Source of the DNA: CAZFQG01 sp964520785
Lineage (GTDB): Bacteria > Planctomycetota > Planctomycetia > Pirellulales > Thermoguttaceae
NCBI GenBank assembly: GCA_964520785.1
Contig: CAZFQG010000033.1
Span: 1 to 40,445 of the forward strand
DNA length: 40,445 bases
Reading direction: 5' to 3'
Shown here: positions 1 through 8,401 of the stretch, one piece after another
Layout of the letters: each line of letters opens with the position of its first letter
How positions within the stretch are numbered: the stretch's first letter is position 1
The notes under the pieces: model-generated
Seen by the model: the letters and a program-made list of their open reading frames with translations, nothing else
Database searches by the model: none
Told to the model about the DNA's origin: nothing
Position numbers and translations under genes: made by a program

Positions 1-469
1 TTCACTTGTGATAGTGTGGCGAGACGTCGGCTTTCGTACAAAATTCCCTGTTTTCCGCGCGGATTAACGCTCGGACCTGCCTGAATACACCATAGTGCGG
101 TATATTCATACCACAATAACGTGCTAATATGACTCGAGTCGATCGGCTGGGACAGGTTGGCGAGAGGTCAACGTCGGCGCGAATGCCTTGGATGTGAGCC
201 CGATGAGGCGGAATCGCACGCCAATGTCTCTGGAGTAGTCCTTGAGAGTGTTAATCAATCTATCCGAAATAGGGTATCATCGATTAGTGCCGGACTCCTC
301 CCCAGAAGTCATTCGAAACGGCCGGTTCGCAGAAAGCGAGGGTCTTGCTAGAATGAGGCTCGCCTTAGCCGGTTAGTGCTGCGGATGCCGCCGGCAGGTA
401 CATTCTTTCCACGTGAACCGGCGACCTTTTTTGCCGGTTTCGCACAACCCCATCGAACAGACCAGAGCG
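1..469. other. Intergenic region upstream of purE
   Basis: No convincing gene is visible. Short open frames here lack recognisable domains and ribosome binding sites. The left half is less GC-rich than the neighbouring genes. The only feature I can propose is a sigma70-like promoter near its right end, listed separately. No tRNA-like or repeat structure was found. Confidence 0.6.
326..354 (+). promoter_or_regulatory. Putative sigma70-type promoter for purE-mtnA
   Basis: A -35-like TTCGCA (326-331) and a -10-like TAGAAT (349-354) are separated by 17 bases. The -10 box matches the consensus at 5 of 6 positions and the -35 at 4 of 6. It lies about 115 bases before the preferred purE start. This is pattern matching only. 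Confidence 0.3.
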
Positions 470-988
470 ATGCGAAACGAGAATCCATTACGAGTAGGGA
501 TCATCATGGGGAGCGACAGTGACTGGCCGAAGATCAGGGCGGTCGCCGAGGCGCTCGACGAGTTCGGAGTCGGTTATGAGGTACGCGTGATGAGCGCGCA
601 CCGGTCGCCGGAAGTCGTGCAGGACTTCGTCACGTCGGCCCCCAAGCGCGGGATTCAGGTAATCATCGCGGCGGCAGGGGGGGCGGCGCACCTTGCCGGT
701 GTCGCGGCGGCGCATACGGTATTGCCGGTGATCGGTATTCCGGTCCCGACCGACTTGCAGGGAGGGCTCGACTCCCTCCTCTCCATGGTACAGATGCCTC
801 CGGACGTTCCGGTGGCGACCGTCGGCGTGGGAATGGGGGGCCCGCGCAACGCCGGTCTTCTGGCGGTTCAAATCCTGGCCCTCTCGGACGAAACGCTCCA
901 CGCCAAACTGCTGGAATTCAAGAAGAAGCTCGTCGACAAGGTCCTCGCCAAGAACGAAGAACTCCAAGCCCAAATCGAACGCGCATGA
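470..988 (+). CDS. purE: N5-carboxyaminoimidazole ribonucleotide mutase PurE
   Basis: PurE catalyses the carboxylate shift from N5-CAIR to CAIR in de novo purine synthesis in the cytoplasm. The protein carries the family signatures IMGSDSDWP near the N-terminus, MSAHRSPE with the conserved catalytic-site His, and the AAAGGAAHLAGV loop that binds the nucleotide. From the ATG at 470 it is 172 residues, close to the usual 160-170. The frame stays open to an ATG at 413, which would add 19 residues unlike the family, so 470 is preferred. No purK is visible in the window, so the substrate must come from an unlinked gene if this is the class I enzyme. Its stop overlaps the mtnA start by four bases (ATGA), so the two are probably translationally coupled. 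Confidence 0.95.
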   Translation: MRNENPLRVGIIMGSDSDWPKIRAVAEALDEFGVGYEVRVMSAHRSPEVVQDFVTSAPKRGIQVIIAAAGGAAHLAGVAAAHTVLPVIGIPVPTDLQGGLDSLLSMVQMPPDVPVATVGVGMGGPRNAGLLAVQILALSDETLHAKLLEFKKKLVDKVLAKNEELQAQIERA

Positions 989-2100
989 CGGCGAACCGAG
1001 ACTCGGACACGTCCGGCATTCCTGATGATCCCGCAGCCTCCGTTTCCTTGGACCACGTGCCGACGGTCCGGTGGATCGGCGGCGTTGGCGGATATCTCAA
1101 ACTGATCGACCAGACACTGCTGCCGTGTGAATTCGAGGAAATGGAATGCCGCGACGTCGAGACCGTATGGGAGGCGATCAAGATGCTCCGCGTTCGCGGC
1201 GCACCGGCCATTGGAATCGCCGCGGCCTACGGCGTGTGCGTGGGCGTGCAAACGGTAATCGCCGCGGGCGAGGAGCGGTTCTTCGCCCAATTGGAGGAAG
1301 TGACCCGGTACCTCGGCCAGAGCCGTCCGACCGCCGTGAATCTCTTCTGGGCGCTCAACCGGATGAAGGCCCGGGCGGAGCGTGAGCAGGGGCGCGGCGC
1401 GGCGGAAATCGCGGAAGCCCTTCTGGAGGAGGCGAAAGCGATTCACGAAGAGGACCGCGGTATGTGCCGCGCCATCGGCGCCGCCGGCGCGGAACTGCTT
1501 GAGGACGGCGACGGCGTGCTTACCCACTGCAACGCCGGAGGACTCGCGACGGCCGATTACGGCACGGCGCTGGCGGTGATCTTCGCCGCGGTCGAGTCGG
1601 GGAAACGCGTTCACGTCTTCGCGGACGAAACCCGGCCTCTGTTGCAGGGGGCTCGGCTGACGACGTGGGAACTGCACCGCCGCGGCATTCCGGTAACGCT
1701 CATTTGCGATTCGATGGCCGCCCAGGTGATGCGCGAAGGGCGCGTCCAGGCGGTCGTTACCGGCGCGGACCGGATCGCCGCCAACGGCGACGCGGCGAAC
1801 AAGATCGGCACGTATGGAGTCGCCCTGCACGCGAAGGCCCACGGCATTCCGTTCTACGTCGCCGCCCCCTCCAGTACGTTCGATCTTTCCCTTCCCGACG
1901 GCGATGCCATCCCCATCGAAGAACGTGACTCGCGGGAAATTACCCACGGCTTCGGCCGCCGGACGGCCCCGGAGGGAATCGCCGTCTACAACCCGGCCTT
2001 CGACGTCACGCCGGCCGAGTTGATCCACGCCCTGATCTGCGAGAAAGGGCTGATCCGCCCGGTGACGCCGGAGCGGATCCGAGAGGTATTGGGGGTGTAA
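985..2100 (+). CDS. mtnA: S-methyl-5-thioribose-1-phosphate isomerase MtnA
   Basis: MtnA isomerises methylthioribose-1-phosphate to methylthioribulose-1-phosphate in methionine salvage. The 371-residue protein has the eIF2B-like fold signatures: RGAPAIGIAAAYG (about 71-83), THCNAGGLATADYGTA with the catalytic Cys at 182, FADETRPLLQGARLT (about 212-226), and TGADRIAANGD with the catalytic Asp at 262. It begins with about 25 extra residues before the family starts near VPTVRW, so a later start is possible, although the ATGA overlap with purE supports 985. Its stop shares one base with the next start (TAATG). No other methionine-salvage gene is seen nearby, so the product may enter an alternative shunt. 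Family assignment is firm; pathway context is inferred. Confidence 0.95.
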   Translation: MTANRDSDTSGIPDDPAASVSLDHVPTVRWIGGVGGYLKLIDQTLLPCEFEEMECRDVETVWEAIKMLRVRGAPAIGIAAAYGVCVGVQTVIAAGEERFFAQLEEVTRYLGQSRPTAVNLFWALNRMKARAEREQGRGAAEIAEALLEEAKAIHEEDRGMCRAIGAAGAELLEDGDGVLTHCNAGGLATADYGTALAVIFAAVESGKRVHVFADETRPLLQGARLTTWELHRRGIPVTLICDSMAAQVMREGRVQAVVTGADRIAANGDAANKIGTYGVALHAKAHGIPFYVAAPSSTFDLSLPDGDAIPIEERDSREITHGFGRRTAPEGIAVYNPAFDVTPAELIHALICEKGLIRPVTPERIREVLGV

Positions 2101-3287
2101 TGCGAAAGGGACGGCTGACGACAATCCCGTATTCCGCGGTCTTGAAGGTGTTGTTGCTCGTCGTGTTCGGGATCGCCCTTGGCGGCGCCCCGGCCGCGGG
2201 GGACGTTCCGGAAGGCGGCTCCTCCACCGCGACTTCTCCGCCGCCGATCCGCCTTAGCGACGATGGCGCGGATTTCGTTTTCCAAAATTCCACGAGACGC
2301 TTCATTCCCTGGGGATTCAACTACGATCACGACCGGGACGGGCGGTTGATCGAGGATTACTGGGTCGATGAATGGCCGACGGTCGTCGAGGACTTCGGGG
2401 AAATGAAGGCGTTGGGGGCGAACGTGGTTCGCGTCCATTTGCAGACGGCGAAGTTCGTGGTGGGACCGCGGAAGATCAACGACGCGGCCTTCGCGCGACT
2501 GCGGCGTTTGGCGCGGTTGGCGGAGGAAACGGGGCTCTATCTGAACATCACCGGCCTGGGATGTTATCACAAGCAGGACGTTCCGGCATGGTACGACGCG
2601 CTCGACGAAGCCCGGCGGTGGGAGGTACAGGCCCTTTTCTGGTCCGCCGTCGCGAAAACGTGCGCCGAAAGTCGCGCGGTTTTTTGCTACGATCTGATGA
2701 ACGAACCGATCCTCCCCGGCAAGAAGAAGGAGACCGAGTGGCTCGCCGGGGACTTCAATGGAAAGCACTTCGTCCAGCGAATCTCCCTCGATCTTGGCGG
2801 CCGCACGCGCCAGGAGGTCGCCAAGGCGTGGGTCGAGGCGATGGTGGCGGCGATTCGGCGGCACGACAAGGACCATTTGATCACCGTCGGCGTCATCCCG
2901 TGGGCATACACCTTTCCCGGGGCCAAACCCCTCTTTTACTCCACGGAGGTCGGCGAGAGGCTGGACTTCGTCTCCGTTCATTTCTATCCCGAGCGCGGCC
3001 GGATCGACGAGGCACTCGCGGCGCTGGCCGTCTATGACGTCGGCAAGCCGCTCGTCATCGAAGAGATATTTCCACTGAAGTGCGGCATCGACGAATTCGA
3101 CGTCTTCATCCAACGTTCCCGAGACGTCGCCGACGGATGGATCGGATTTTACTGGGGAAAGACGCGGGCGGAATACCTCGAGGAAGGTCCGGATATCCGC
3201 GGCGCGATGATGGTCCGATGGTTGGAGTATTTCAAGAGTCGCCCGGTCGAGGCGGATCGAATCGACGAGGAGAATACGCGAAAGTGA
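2100..3287 (+). CDS. Exported GH5-like (cellulase family) glycosidase
   Basis: A 395-residue protein with an N-terminal signal peptide (hydrophobic core about residues 14-30, small residues at 28-34). It then follows the TIM-barrel pattern of glycoside hydrolase family 5 and relatives. RFIPWGFNYDHD opens the first strand (about 67-78), LGANVVRVHL is at 105-114, and DLMNEP (198-203) supplies the Asn-Glu pair with the likely acid/base E202. VIEEIF (319-324) supplies the likely nucleophile, E322. Substrate cannot be read from sequence; beta-mannan, cellulose or glycoconjugates are all possible. Its start overlaps the mtnA stop by one base, an unexpected operon partner for purine and methionine-salvage genes. 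Exported to the periplasm or beyond is inferred. Confidence 0.8.
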   Translation: MRKGRLTTIPYSAVLKVLLLVVFGIALGGAPAAGDVPEGGSSTATSPPPIRLSDDGADFVFQNSTRRFIPWGFNYDHDRDGRLIEDYWVDEWPTVVEDFGEMKALGANVVRVHLQTAKFVVGPRKINDAAFARLRRLARLAEETGLYLNITGLGCYHKQDVPAWYDALDEARRWEVQALFWSAVAKTCAESRAVFCYDLMNEPILPGKKKETEWLAGDFNGKHFVQRISLDLGGRTRQEVAKAWVEAMVAAIRRHDKDHLITVGVIPWAYTFPGAKPLFYSTEVGERLDFVSVHFYPERGRIDEALAALAVYDVGKPLVIEEIFPLKCGIDEFDVFIQRSRDVADGWIGFYWGKTRAEYLEEGPDIRGAMMVRWLEYFKSRPVEADRIDEENTRK

Positions 3288-3367
3288 AGCCGCGCACCGA
3301 GGCGATCCATACACGGAACGAGTCGCGTTTTCGGATCGTACCTCGGGGTTTTGTCCGACGATTTCTT

Positions 3368-3592
3368 CAGTTCGGTCGGCGGAAGCGCCCGCTGCTTGTT
3401 TCGCTTGCCGATCACGCGGAGGATCATCTGCTTCGAGTCGACCGCCGTGACGGGCAGGGCAACCGCCTCGCCGATCCGCAAGCCGTAGGCGTAGAGGAGA
3501 TAGTCCTGGACTTGCCGTTCGCTGATCCGGTCCGGCGCAGTCATGTAATAGGCCGCTTCGTCCAATAGTGTACGAATCCTGATACAGCCCAA
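3368..3592 (-). pseudogene. Tyrosine recombinase (integrase) remnant with internal deletion
   Basis: Read on the minus strand, this frame has two pieces of a phage-integrase-type tyrosine recombinase. The first (about 3491-3541, DRISERQVQDYLLY) resembles the SAM-like N-terminal arm of recombinases that accompany IS91-like elements. The second (about 3368-3490) resembles the start of the catalytic core: YGLRIGEAVAL, with the first catalytic Arg, then VDSKQMILRVIGKRNKQR. In an intact enzyme about 60-80 residues separate these pieces; here they are joined directly near 3490. The rest of the catalytic domain, with the HxxR and Tyr motifs, is missing after about 3368 although the frame continues. 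It is therefore a dead remnant. Recognition is from remembered family patterns. Confidence 0.65.
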
Positions 3593-3622
3593 GTAGTGTA
3601 CAAACGTGGAATTCGTAAAGCA

Positions 3623-3651
3623 TTGTGAAATAAGGAAGTTAAGACTAGAAT
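3623..3651 (+). promoter_or_regulatory. Possible promoter upstream of tpx
   Basis: TTGTGA (3623-3628) and TAGAAT (3646-3651) with a 17-base spacer fit a sigma70-type promoter. It lies in locally less GC-rich sequence, where chance matches are commoner, and would give a leader of about 215 bases before tpx. Confidence 0.25.
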
Positions 3652-3873
3652 TGTCATCAGGAGGCTGTGTGGTGGGACTCGTTCGGAATCACCCTCCTCT
3701 TTCCTTTCCCCCGTTTACGCCGTACAATCGGGCAACCCCTCGAATGCGGCATGGAGAAAAGAGGCCACGAGGAATTGCGAGGCAGGGGCGCTTGGTCCGC
3801 CAAAACGCCTTGCGCCTTATAGATCGCGAATCAACCAATTATCCTTACCAACCCCGAGAAAGGAGTTTTTCTC

Positions 3874-4383
3874 ATGGCGATGACCAAATTCAAAGGAACC
3901 CCGGTAGAGACGTGCGGCGAGCTTCCGGCCGTCGGCACTGCCGCCCCGGATTTCGTTCTGACGAAAGGAGACCTCTCGGACGTGGCGCTCGAGGATTTCC
4001 GGGGTTCGGCCGTACTACTGAATATCTTCCCCAGTATCGATACCTCCGTCTGCGCGACCTCGGTGCGGAAGTTCAACGAGGCGGCCGCCGGGGTGGAGAA
4101 CGCCAAGGTCCTGTGCGTTTCGCGCGACCTCCCCTTCGCCCAGGGACGGTTCTGCGGGGCGGAGGGAATCGAGAACGTCGTCATGCTCTCCGAGATGCGC
4201 GATACGAACTTCGGTGACGCCTACGGGATTTGCATCGCGGAGGGGCCGCTGGCGGGGTTGTTCGCCCGGGCGGTCGTCGTTCTCGATCCGCAAGGCAAGG
4301 TGGCCCATGCCCAACTCGTTCCGGAGATTGCCGAAGAGCCCGACTATGACGCGGCCTTGGCGGCCTTGAAAGGATGTTTGTAG
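3874..4383 (+). CDS. tpx: Thiol peroxidase Tpx (2-Cys peroxiredoxin)
   Basis: A 169-residue atypical 2-Cys peroxiredoxin that reduces hydrogen peroxide and lipid hydroperoxides with electrons from thioredoxin, in the cytoplasm or periplasm. The peroxidatic Cys is C60 in PSIDTSVCATS and the resolving Cys is C94 in RFCGAEG, the spacing expected for Tpx (family C61/C95). The catalytic-site Arg lies in VSRDLPFAQ. Length matches the family. The ATG is preceded by GAAAGGAG about 8 bases away, a strong ribosome binding site. A Rho-independent terminator follows directly, so it is probably a single-gene unit. It is one of several peroxide or methionine-oxide repair genes in the window. Confidence 0.95.
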   Translation: MAMTKFKGTPVETCGELPAVGTAAPDFVLTKGDLSDVALEDFRGSAVLLNIFPSIDTSVCATSVRKFNEAAAGVENAKVLCVSRDLPFAQGRFCGAEGIENVVMLSEMRDTNFGDAYGICIAEGPLAGLFARAVVVLDPQGKVAHAQLVPEIAEEPDYDAALAALKGCL

Positions 4384-4392
4384 ACGCGATAT

Positions 4393-4423
4393 CCGCCGCC
4401 GGGGCGCCGGCGGTTGTTTTTTT
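4393..4423 (+). terminator. Rho-independent terminator after tpx
   Basis: CCGCCG (4393-4398) pairs with CGGCGG (4408-4413) around a nine-base loop, followed at once by TTGTTTTTTT (4414-4423). The tract runs into the GAAGGAG ribosome binding site of the next gene, so it could also act as an attenuator in the leader of the oxidoreductase operon. Confidence 0.75.
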
Positions 4424-4437
4424 GAAGGAGAAACGCC

Positions 4438-6111
4438 ATGGACCTGAGTCTGCGCATCGCGGGCGAGGCCGGTCAGGGACTCGTCTCCGTCGGGAATATG
4501 CTCGCGGCCGCGTTCGTGAAGTCCGGATTGCACGTCTTCACCGGTGAGAGTTACATGTCCCGCATCCGGGGCGGGCTGAACTGGTTTGATATCCGCTTCG
4601 GCGATGAAGAGTTGTTCGGCCTTCGCGAAAAGCCCGACCTGCTGGTCGCCCTTTCGGAAACGGCGCTGGAGTTGCTTGCGGACGATCTGACCGAGGGGGG
4701 AATTGTCCTCTACGGTGGAAAAGAGGAGACCTCCGGCGCCGCCTGTTTCGACTTCGAGGCGATCGCCAAGGAGGCGGGTGGAGGGCGCATCATGGTCAAC
4801 TCGGTCGCCGCCGGGGCCATTCTCGCCGTCCTCGGTTACGATACGACCGTCCTGGAGAAACATCTCGCCGAGGAGTTCCGCCGGAAGTCGGCCGAGATCG
4901 TCGAGAAGAACGTCGCCTGCGTCAAGGCGGGCTACTCCGCCGCCGCCGGCAAGGAGATCTCCATCGATGCCCCGCGGCCAGCCGGAAAGCCTTCCGGGGC
5001 TTTAACCGGCGGTGCCTGGGCGATCGGCCTGGCGGCGGCGACGTCCGGCGTGAAGCTGGCCACTTCATATCCGATGTCCCCCTCGACCGCCACGTTGACC
5101 TGGCTGGCGAAGCTGTCGGACCGCTACGGCATCGTCGTGGAGCAAGCGGAGGACGAAATCGCGGCCGTCAACATGATTTGCGGCGCGACCTATGCCGGTG
5201 TTCCGGCGATGACCACGACCAGCGGCGGCGGGTTCGCCTTGATGTGCGAGGGGGTGTCGCTTGCCGGGATGATGGAACTGCCGATATTCATCCTCTGCGC
5301 CCAGCGGCCCGGCCCGGCGACCGGACTCCCCACGCGGACCGGGCAGGAAGACCTGCGGCTGACGGTATTCGCGGGGCACGGCGAGTTCGCCAAGGCGGTC
5401 TTCGCGCCGGGGGACCAGCGGCAGTGCTACGAGATCACCCGGCACGCGCTGGAAACGGCCCACCGGTTCCAGACTCCGGTCATTCTGCTCACCGATCAGC
5501 ACCTGCAAGACGCGATGAAGAATACCGAGCCGCTCGGCGAGGAGTATCGGCCGATCGACCGGTGCCTCGCCGAGAATCCCGGAGCGGACTACCGGCGGTA
5601 CGAGGTGACCGGCGGCGGCATCTCTCCCCGGGCGATTCCCGGTGGGACGGCGCTGGTCGTCTGCGACAGCGACGAGCACGACGAGGCGGGCCACATCACC
5701 GAGGACCTCGAGGTTCGCGTCCGCCAACAGGACAAGCGGATGGCGAAGCATGAAGGATTGATCGACGCGTTTTTGGAGCCGGGATTGTACGGCGATGACG
5801 GTGCCGAGACGCTCCTGATTTGCTGGGGGTCGACATACGGCGCGGCGCGCGAGGCGGTCGACCGGCTCGCCGCCGACGGCGCGTCCGCCGCGATGCTCCA
5901 TTTTTCGCAGGTCTGGCCGTTGAACATCGAGAAAATCAACCGGCGGCTCGAGCCCTTCAAGCGGGTGATCGTCGTCGAGGGAAACTACACCGGCCAGCTC
6001 GCCATGCTCCTCCGCGCCGAAGGTTGCGCAAAAGAGCTTCATCGCATGAACCGGTACGACGGAATGCCCATTACGGCCGAATTCATTCTCCGAGAAATTT
6101 CCGGGAGGTAA
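4438..6111 (+). CDS. korA: 2-oxoacid:acceptor oxidoreductase, fused gamma-alpha subunit
   Basis: The larger subunit of a two-subunit 2-oxoacid:ferredoxin oxidoreductase, which decarboxylates a 2-oxoacid (2-oxoglutarate, pyruvate or a branched relative) to the acyl-CoA and reduces ferredoxin. Residues 1-180 form the gamma domain (IAGEAGQGLVSVGNML, then ESYMSRIRGGLNWF). Residues about 190-430 form the alpha/pyrimidine-binding part (SYPMSPSTATLTWLA, VEQAEDEIAAVNM, then PGPATGLPTRTGQEDL). The last 120 residues form the transketolase-C-like domain ending in MPITAEFILREISGR. The 557-residue length fits KorA-type gamma-alpha fusions. A GAAGGAG site precedes the ATG. The beta subunit starts four bases after the stop, so the pair is an operon. 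Substrate cannot be fixed from sequence; the symbol is a family label. Confidence 0.9.
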   Translation: MDLSLRIAGEAGQGLVSVGNMLAAAFVKSGLHVFTGESYMSRIRGGLNWFDIRFGDEELFGLREKPDLLVALSETALELLADDLTEGGIVLYGGKEETSGAACFDFEAIAKEAGGGRIMVNSVAAGAILAVLGYDTTVLEKHLAEEFRRKSAEIVEKNVACVKAGYSAAAGKEISIDAPRPAGKPSGALTGGAWAIGLAAATSGVKLATSYPMSPSTATLTWLAKLSDRYGIVVEQAEDEIAAVNMICGATYAGVPAMTTTSGGGFALMCEGVSLAGMMELPIFILCAQRPGPATGLPTRTGQEDLRLTVFAGHGEFAKAVFAPGDQRQCYEITRHALETAHRFQTPVILLTDQHLQDAMKNTEPLGEEYRPIDRCLAENPGADYRRYEVTGGGISPRAIPGGTALVVCDSDEHDEAGHITEDLEVRVRQQDKRMAKHEGLIDAFLEPGLYGDDGAETLLICWGSTYGAAREAVDRLAADGASAAMLHFSQVWPLNIEKINRRLEPFKRVIVVEGNYTGQLAMLLRAEGCAKELHRMNRYDGMPITAEFILREISGR

Positions 6112-6115
6112 ACGG

Positions 6116-6937
6116 ATGATCCACCTGAAACACGCCGACACGCACCCCGCCTGGTGCCCCGGTTGCGGGAACTTCCCCATTTTGGATGTCTTCGAAGCGG
6201 CGGCGGAAGAAGCCGGGTTGGACCGGAACCGGACGGTCTTCGTCTCCGGCATCGGCCAGGCGGCCAAGTTCCCGCACTACACGGAGGGGAACGTCTTCAA
6301 CGGCCTGCACGGACGCGCCCTTCCGGCCGCGACCGGCATCAAACTGGCGAACCACGAACTCGAGGTGATCATCACCTCCGGCGACGGCGACATGTACGGC
6401 GAGGGGGGAAACCACCTCGTCCACGCGATGCGCCGCAATATCTCCATCAAGGCCTTCGTCCACAATAACCAGGTGTACGGGCTGACCAAGGGGCAGGCCT
6501 CGCCGACGTCGGAGATCGGCTTCGTCACGCCGATTCAGATTCACGGCCAGAAATCGGCCCCCTTCAACCCGCTGGCGCAGGCGATTATCGAAGACTGCTC
6601 CTTCGTCGCCCGGACGTTCTGCGGCGACAAGGAGCACATGAAACGGACCATGGTCGCGGCGCTGCGCAACGAGAGCGGGTTCACTCTCGTCGACATCCTC
6701 CAGACGTGTATCACCTTCAACAAGGTGAACAACATGAAGTGGTATCGCGAGAGGATCCGCCCCATCGACGATTCCCACGACCCCGCCGACCGCGAAGCGG
6801 CCCTCCGCCTGGCCATGCAATGGGGGGACGAAATCCCCATCGGCATCTTCTACCGCGGCACCCGCGCCGGCCTCGAACAACGGTTGGAAGCGCTGCAGCA
6901 AGGGACGCTGGTGGCGACGTATGCCGGGAAGGCGTGA
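6116..6937 (+). CDS. korB: 2-oxoacid:acceptor oxidoreductase, beta subunit (TPP-binding)
   Basis: The 273-residue thiamine-diphosphate subunit partnering the gamma-alpha protein just upstream. WCPGCG (C14, C17) opens the iron-sulfur motif. SGDGDMYGEGGNH (88-100) with HNNQVYGLTKGQASPTS (116-132) is the TPP/Mg site. LQTCITFN supplies C198, matching the fourth cluster ligand of KorB-type subunits. The third ligand, normally Cys in SGIGCS, is Gln here (SGIGQAAK, Q48), a variant I recall from other anaerobe enzymes. So a classical four-Cys [4Fe-4S] site is not complete. No separate ferredoxin-like delta subunit is encoded nearby, so electrons would go to a soluble carrier. Such enzymes are usually oxygen-sensitive, which makes the adjacent peroxidase notable. 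Confidence 0.9.
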   Translation: MIHLKHADTHPAWCPGCGNFPILDVFEAAAEEAGLDRNRTVFVSGIGQAAKFPHYTEGNVFNGLHGRALPAATGIKLANHELEVIITSGDGDMYGEGGNHLVHAMRRNISIKAFVHNNQVYGLTKGQASPTSEIGFVTPIQIHGQKSAPFNPLAQAIIEDCSFVARTFCGDKEHMKRTMVAALRNESGFTLVDILQTCITFNKVNNMKWYRERIRPIDDSHDPADREAALRLAMQWGDEIPIGIFYRGTRAGLEQRLEALQQGTLVATYAGKA

Positions 6938-7075
6938 GTGCGGCGCATCAAGCTTCACTGCGCGGCCGTCATTATCGTCGGCGCACGGTACGCCGGATGC
7001 GATAGTCGTCCGATACGACCAACGTTTGGTTCCAAATGCCCGTCCACGAAAGCGATTAAGAAAGGAGCTTCTCCC

Positions 7076-8401
7076 GTGAAGACCGTAATCTTTGTCACGA
7101 CCGCGATTGTCGGTTGGATTTGTCTTCTCGTCCCGGTGTGGGCCGACGACGCGGCCGACCCGTCAACCTGGCGGCATTTTGAGGTTGAGGAGGCCGACGA
7201 TCAGGTCGTCGCGACTATTCCCGTACCGTGCGAAACGGCGCCCCGGTGGGCGAGAGATGTCTCTCAGGAGCCGGCCGACTGGTCGGGGGGGCCGGCGTCG
7301 GACGAGCCGCGTTTCGAGAAACCCATCCCCTTCGTTCTCCCCCCGGCGGACCTGGAGGAACCGTTTTACCGCCACAACCACCAACCCGCGATCACCTGGC
7401 TGGCCAACGGCGATCTGATGGCGATTTGGTATTCGACCGAGCGAGAGGTGGGCACCGAGTTGACCGTCCTGGCGAGCCGGTTCCGCCGCGGCAAGAACGC
7501 ATGGGATCCGTCCAGCGAGTTCTTCAAGGCCCGGCGGCGGAACATGCATGGCTCGAGTCTCTTCCATGACGGCAACGGGACGATATATCACTTCAACGGA
7601 ATGGGTCCGCTCGACGGAGAGGGCTGGTCGCGGCTGGCGATGCTCTTGCGGACGAGCGGCGACAACGGCGTCACCTGGACGACCGCCCGGCCGATCTCCT
7701 CCGGCGCGGCCTACCAAAAAAGGCATCAGATCATCGCCGGAATGCTCCAGCTTCGCGACGGCTCGCTCGTCCAGCCGTGCGACGCCACGCCCGGCGGCGA
7801 GGGGCCCAGCGCAATCCACGTTAGCCGCGACGGGGGAGCGACCTGGGAGGATCCCGGCGGCGATATCCGTGGAATTCATGCCGGCGTCGTCGAACTGGAC
7901 GGCGGTCGCCTCATGGCCTTCGGTCGCGGCCAGGCCATCGACGGCCGGATGCCGATGAGCCTGTCGGACGACCTGGGAGAGACCTGGATTCACGAGGCCA
8001 CGGAATTCCCACCCATCGGCGGTGGGCAGCGGCTCATTCTAAAGCGGCTGAACGAAGGGCCCATTCTCTTCGTCTCGTTCACTTCCGGCAACCGCCGGGC
8101 CCCCGAGGCGAACGGTATGACGTTCACCGACGAAAACGGCAACGAGTTTACCGGTCACGGAATGTTCGCCGCTCTCTCATTCGACGAGGGCAAGACCTGG
8201 TCGTCCCGCAAGCTCCTCACTCCCGGCGCCGGCGACTACGATGGCGGCGCCCACACCGGCCCCTTCACCGCCACCCCCACCCGGGCCGAGCACGCGGGCT
8301 ACTTGGCCGTCACTCAAACCCCCGACGGCGTTATTCATCTGATCTCAAGCCGGCTGCATTACCGGTTCAATTTGGCGTATCTCGGCGGGAATCGACAATG
8401 A
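7076..8401 (+). CDS. Exported sialidase-like BNR-repeat protein
   Basis: A 441-residue exported protein of the sialidase superfamily (six-bladed propeller). The GTG at 7076 is chosen because AAGAAAGGAG stands just before it and it begins a clean signal peptide (MKTVIFVTT.. to VWADD). The frame stays open back to 6938, but that extension has no export signal at its front. Four Asp boxes of the S-x-D-x-G-x-T-W type are visible: SGDNGVTW, SRDGGATW, SDDLGETW and SFDEGKTW. Planctomycete relatives are often annotated exo-alpha-sialidase, but many members cleave or bind other sugars, so substrate is unknown. About 140 bases separate it from korB, so it is probably transcribed separately. Confidence 0.85.
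   Translation: MKTVIFVTTAIVGWICLLVPVWADDAADPSTWRHFEVEEADDQVVATIPVPCETAPRWARDVSQEPADWSGGPASDEPRFEKPIPFVLPPADLEEPFYRHNHQPAITWLANGDLMAIWYSTEREVGTELTVLASRFRRGKNAWDPSSEFFKARRRNMHGSSLFHDGNGTIYHFNGMGPLDGEGWSRLAMLLRTSGDNGVTWTTARPISSGAAYQKRHQIIAGMLQLRDGSLVQPCDATPGGEGPSAIHVSRDGGATWEDPGGDIRGIHAGVVELDGGRLMAFGRGQAIDGRMPMSLSDDLGETWIHEATEFPPIGGGQRLILKRLNEGPILFVSFTSGNRRAPEANGMTFTDENGNEFTGHGMFAALSFDEGKTWSSRKLLTPGAGDYDGGAHTGPFTATPTRAEHAGYLAVTQTPDGVIHLISSRLHYRFNLAYLGGNRQ

Larger units (their letters stand above)
3288..3873. other. Decayed intergenic region before tpx
   Basis: This stretch of almost 600 bases has no intact gene. Its left part holds a minus-strand integrase remnant (listed separately). The middle, about 3590-3700, is less GC-rich than the genes on either side. 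A possible promoter and the tpx ribosome binding site lie in the right part. Confidence 0.7.

Noticed and set aside
868..2124. Long minus-strand frames opposite purE, mtnA, the glycosidase and most other genes
   Set aside because: They are shadows created by high GC at third positions, with no domains or starts; the plus-strand genes are clearly real.
3606..3873. Plus-strand open frame running into tpx
   Set aside because: It overlaps tpx in a different frame, has no ribosome binding site and is an Arg-rich shadow frame.
6938..7075. N-terminal extension of the 7076 sialidase
   Set aside because: It would hide the signal peptide, whereas AAGAAAGGAG stands directly before the GTG at 7076.
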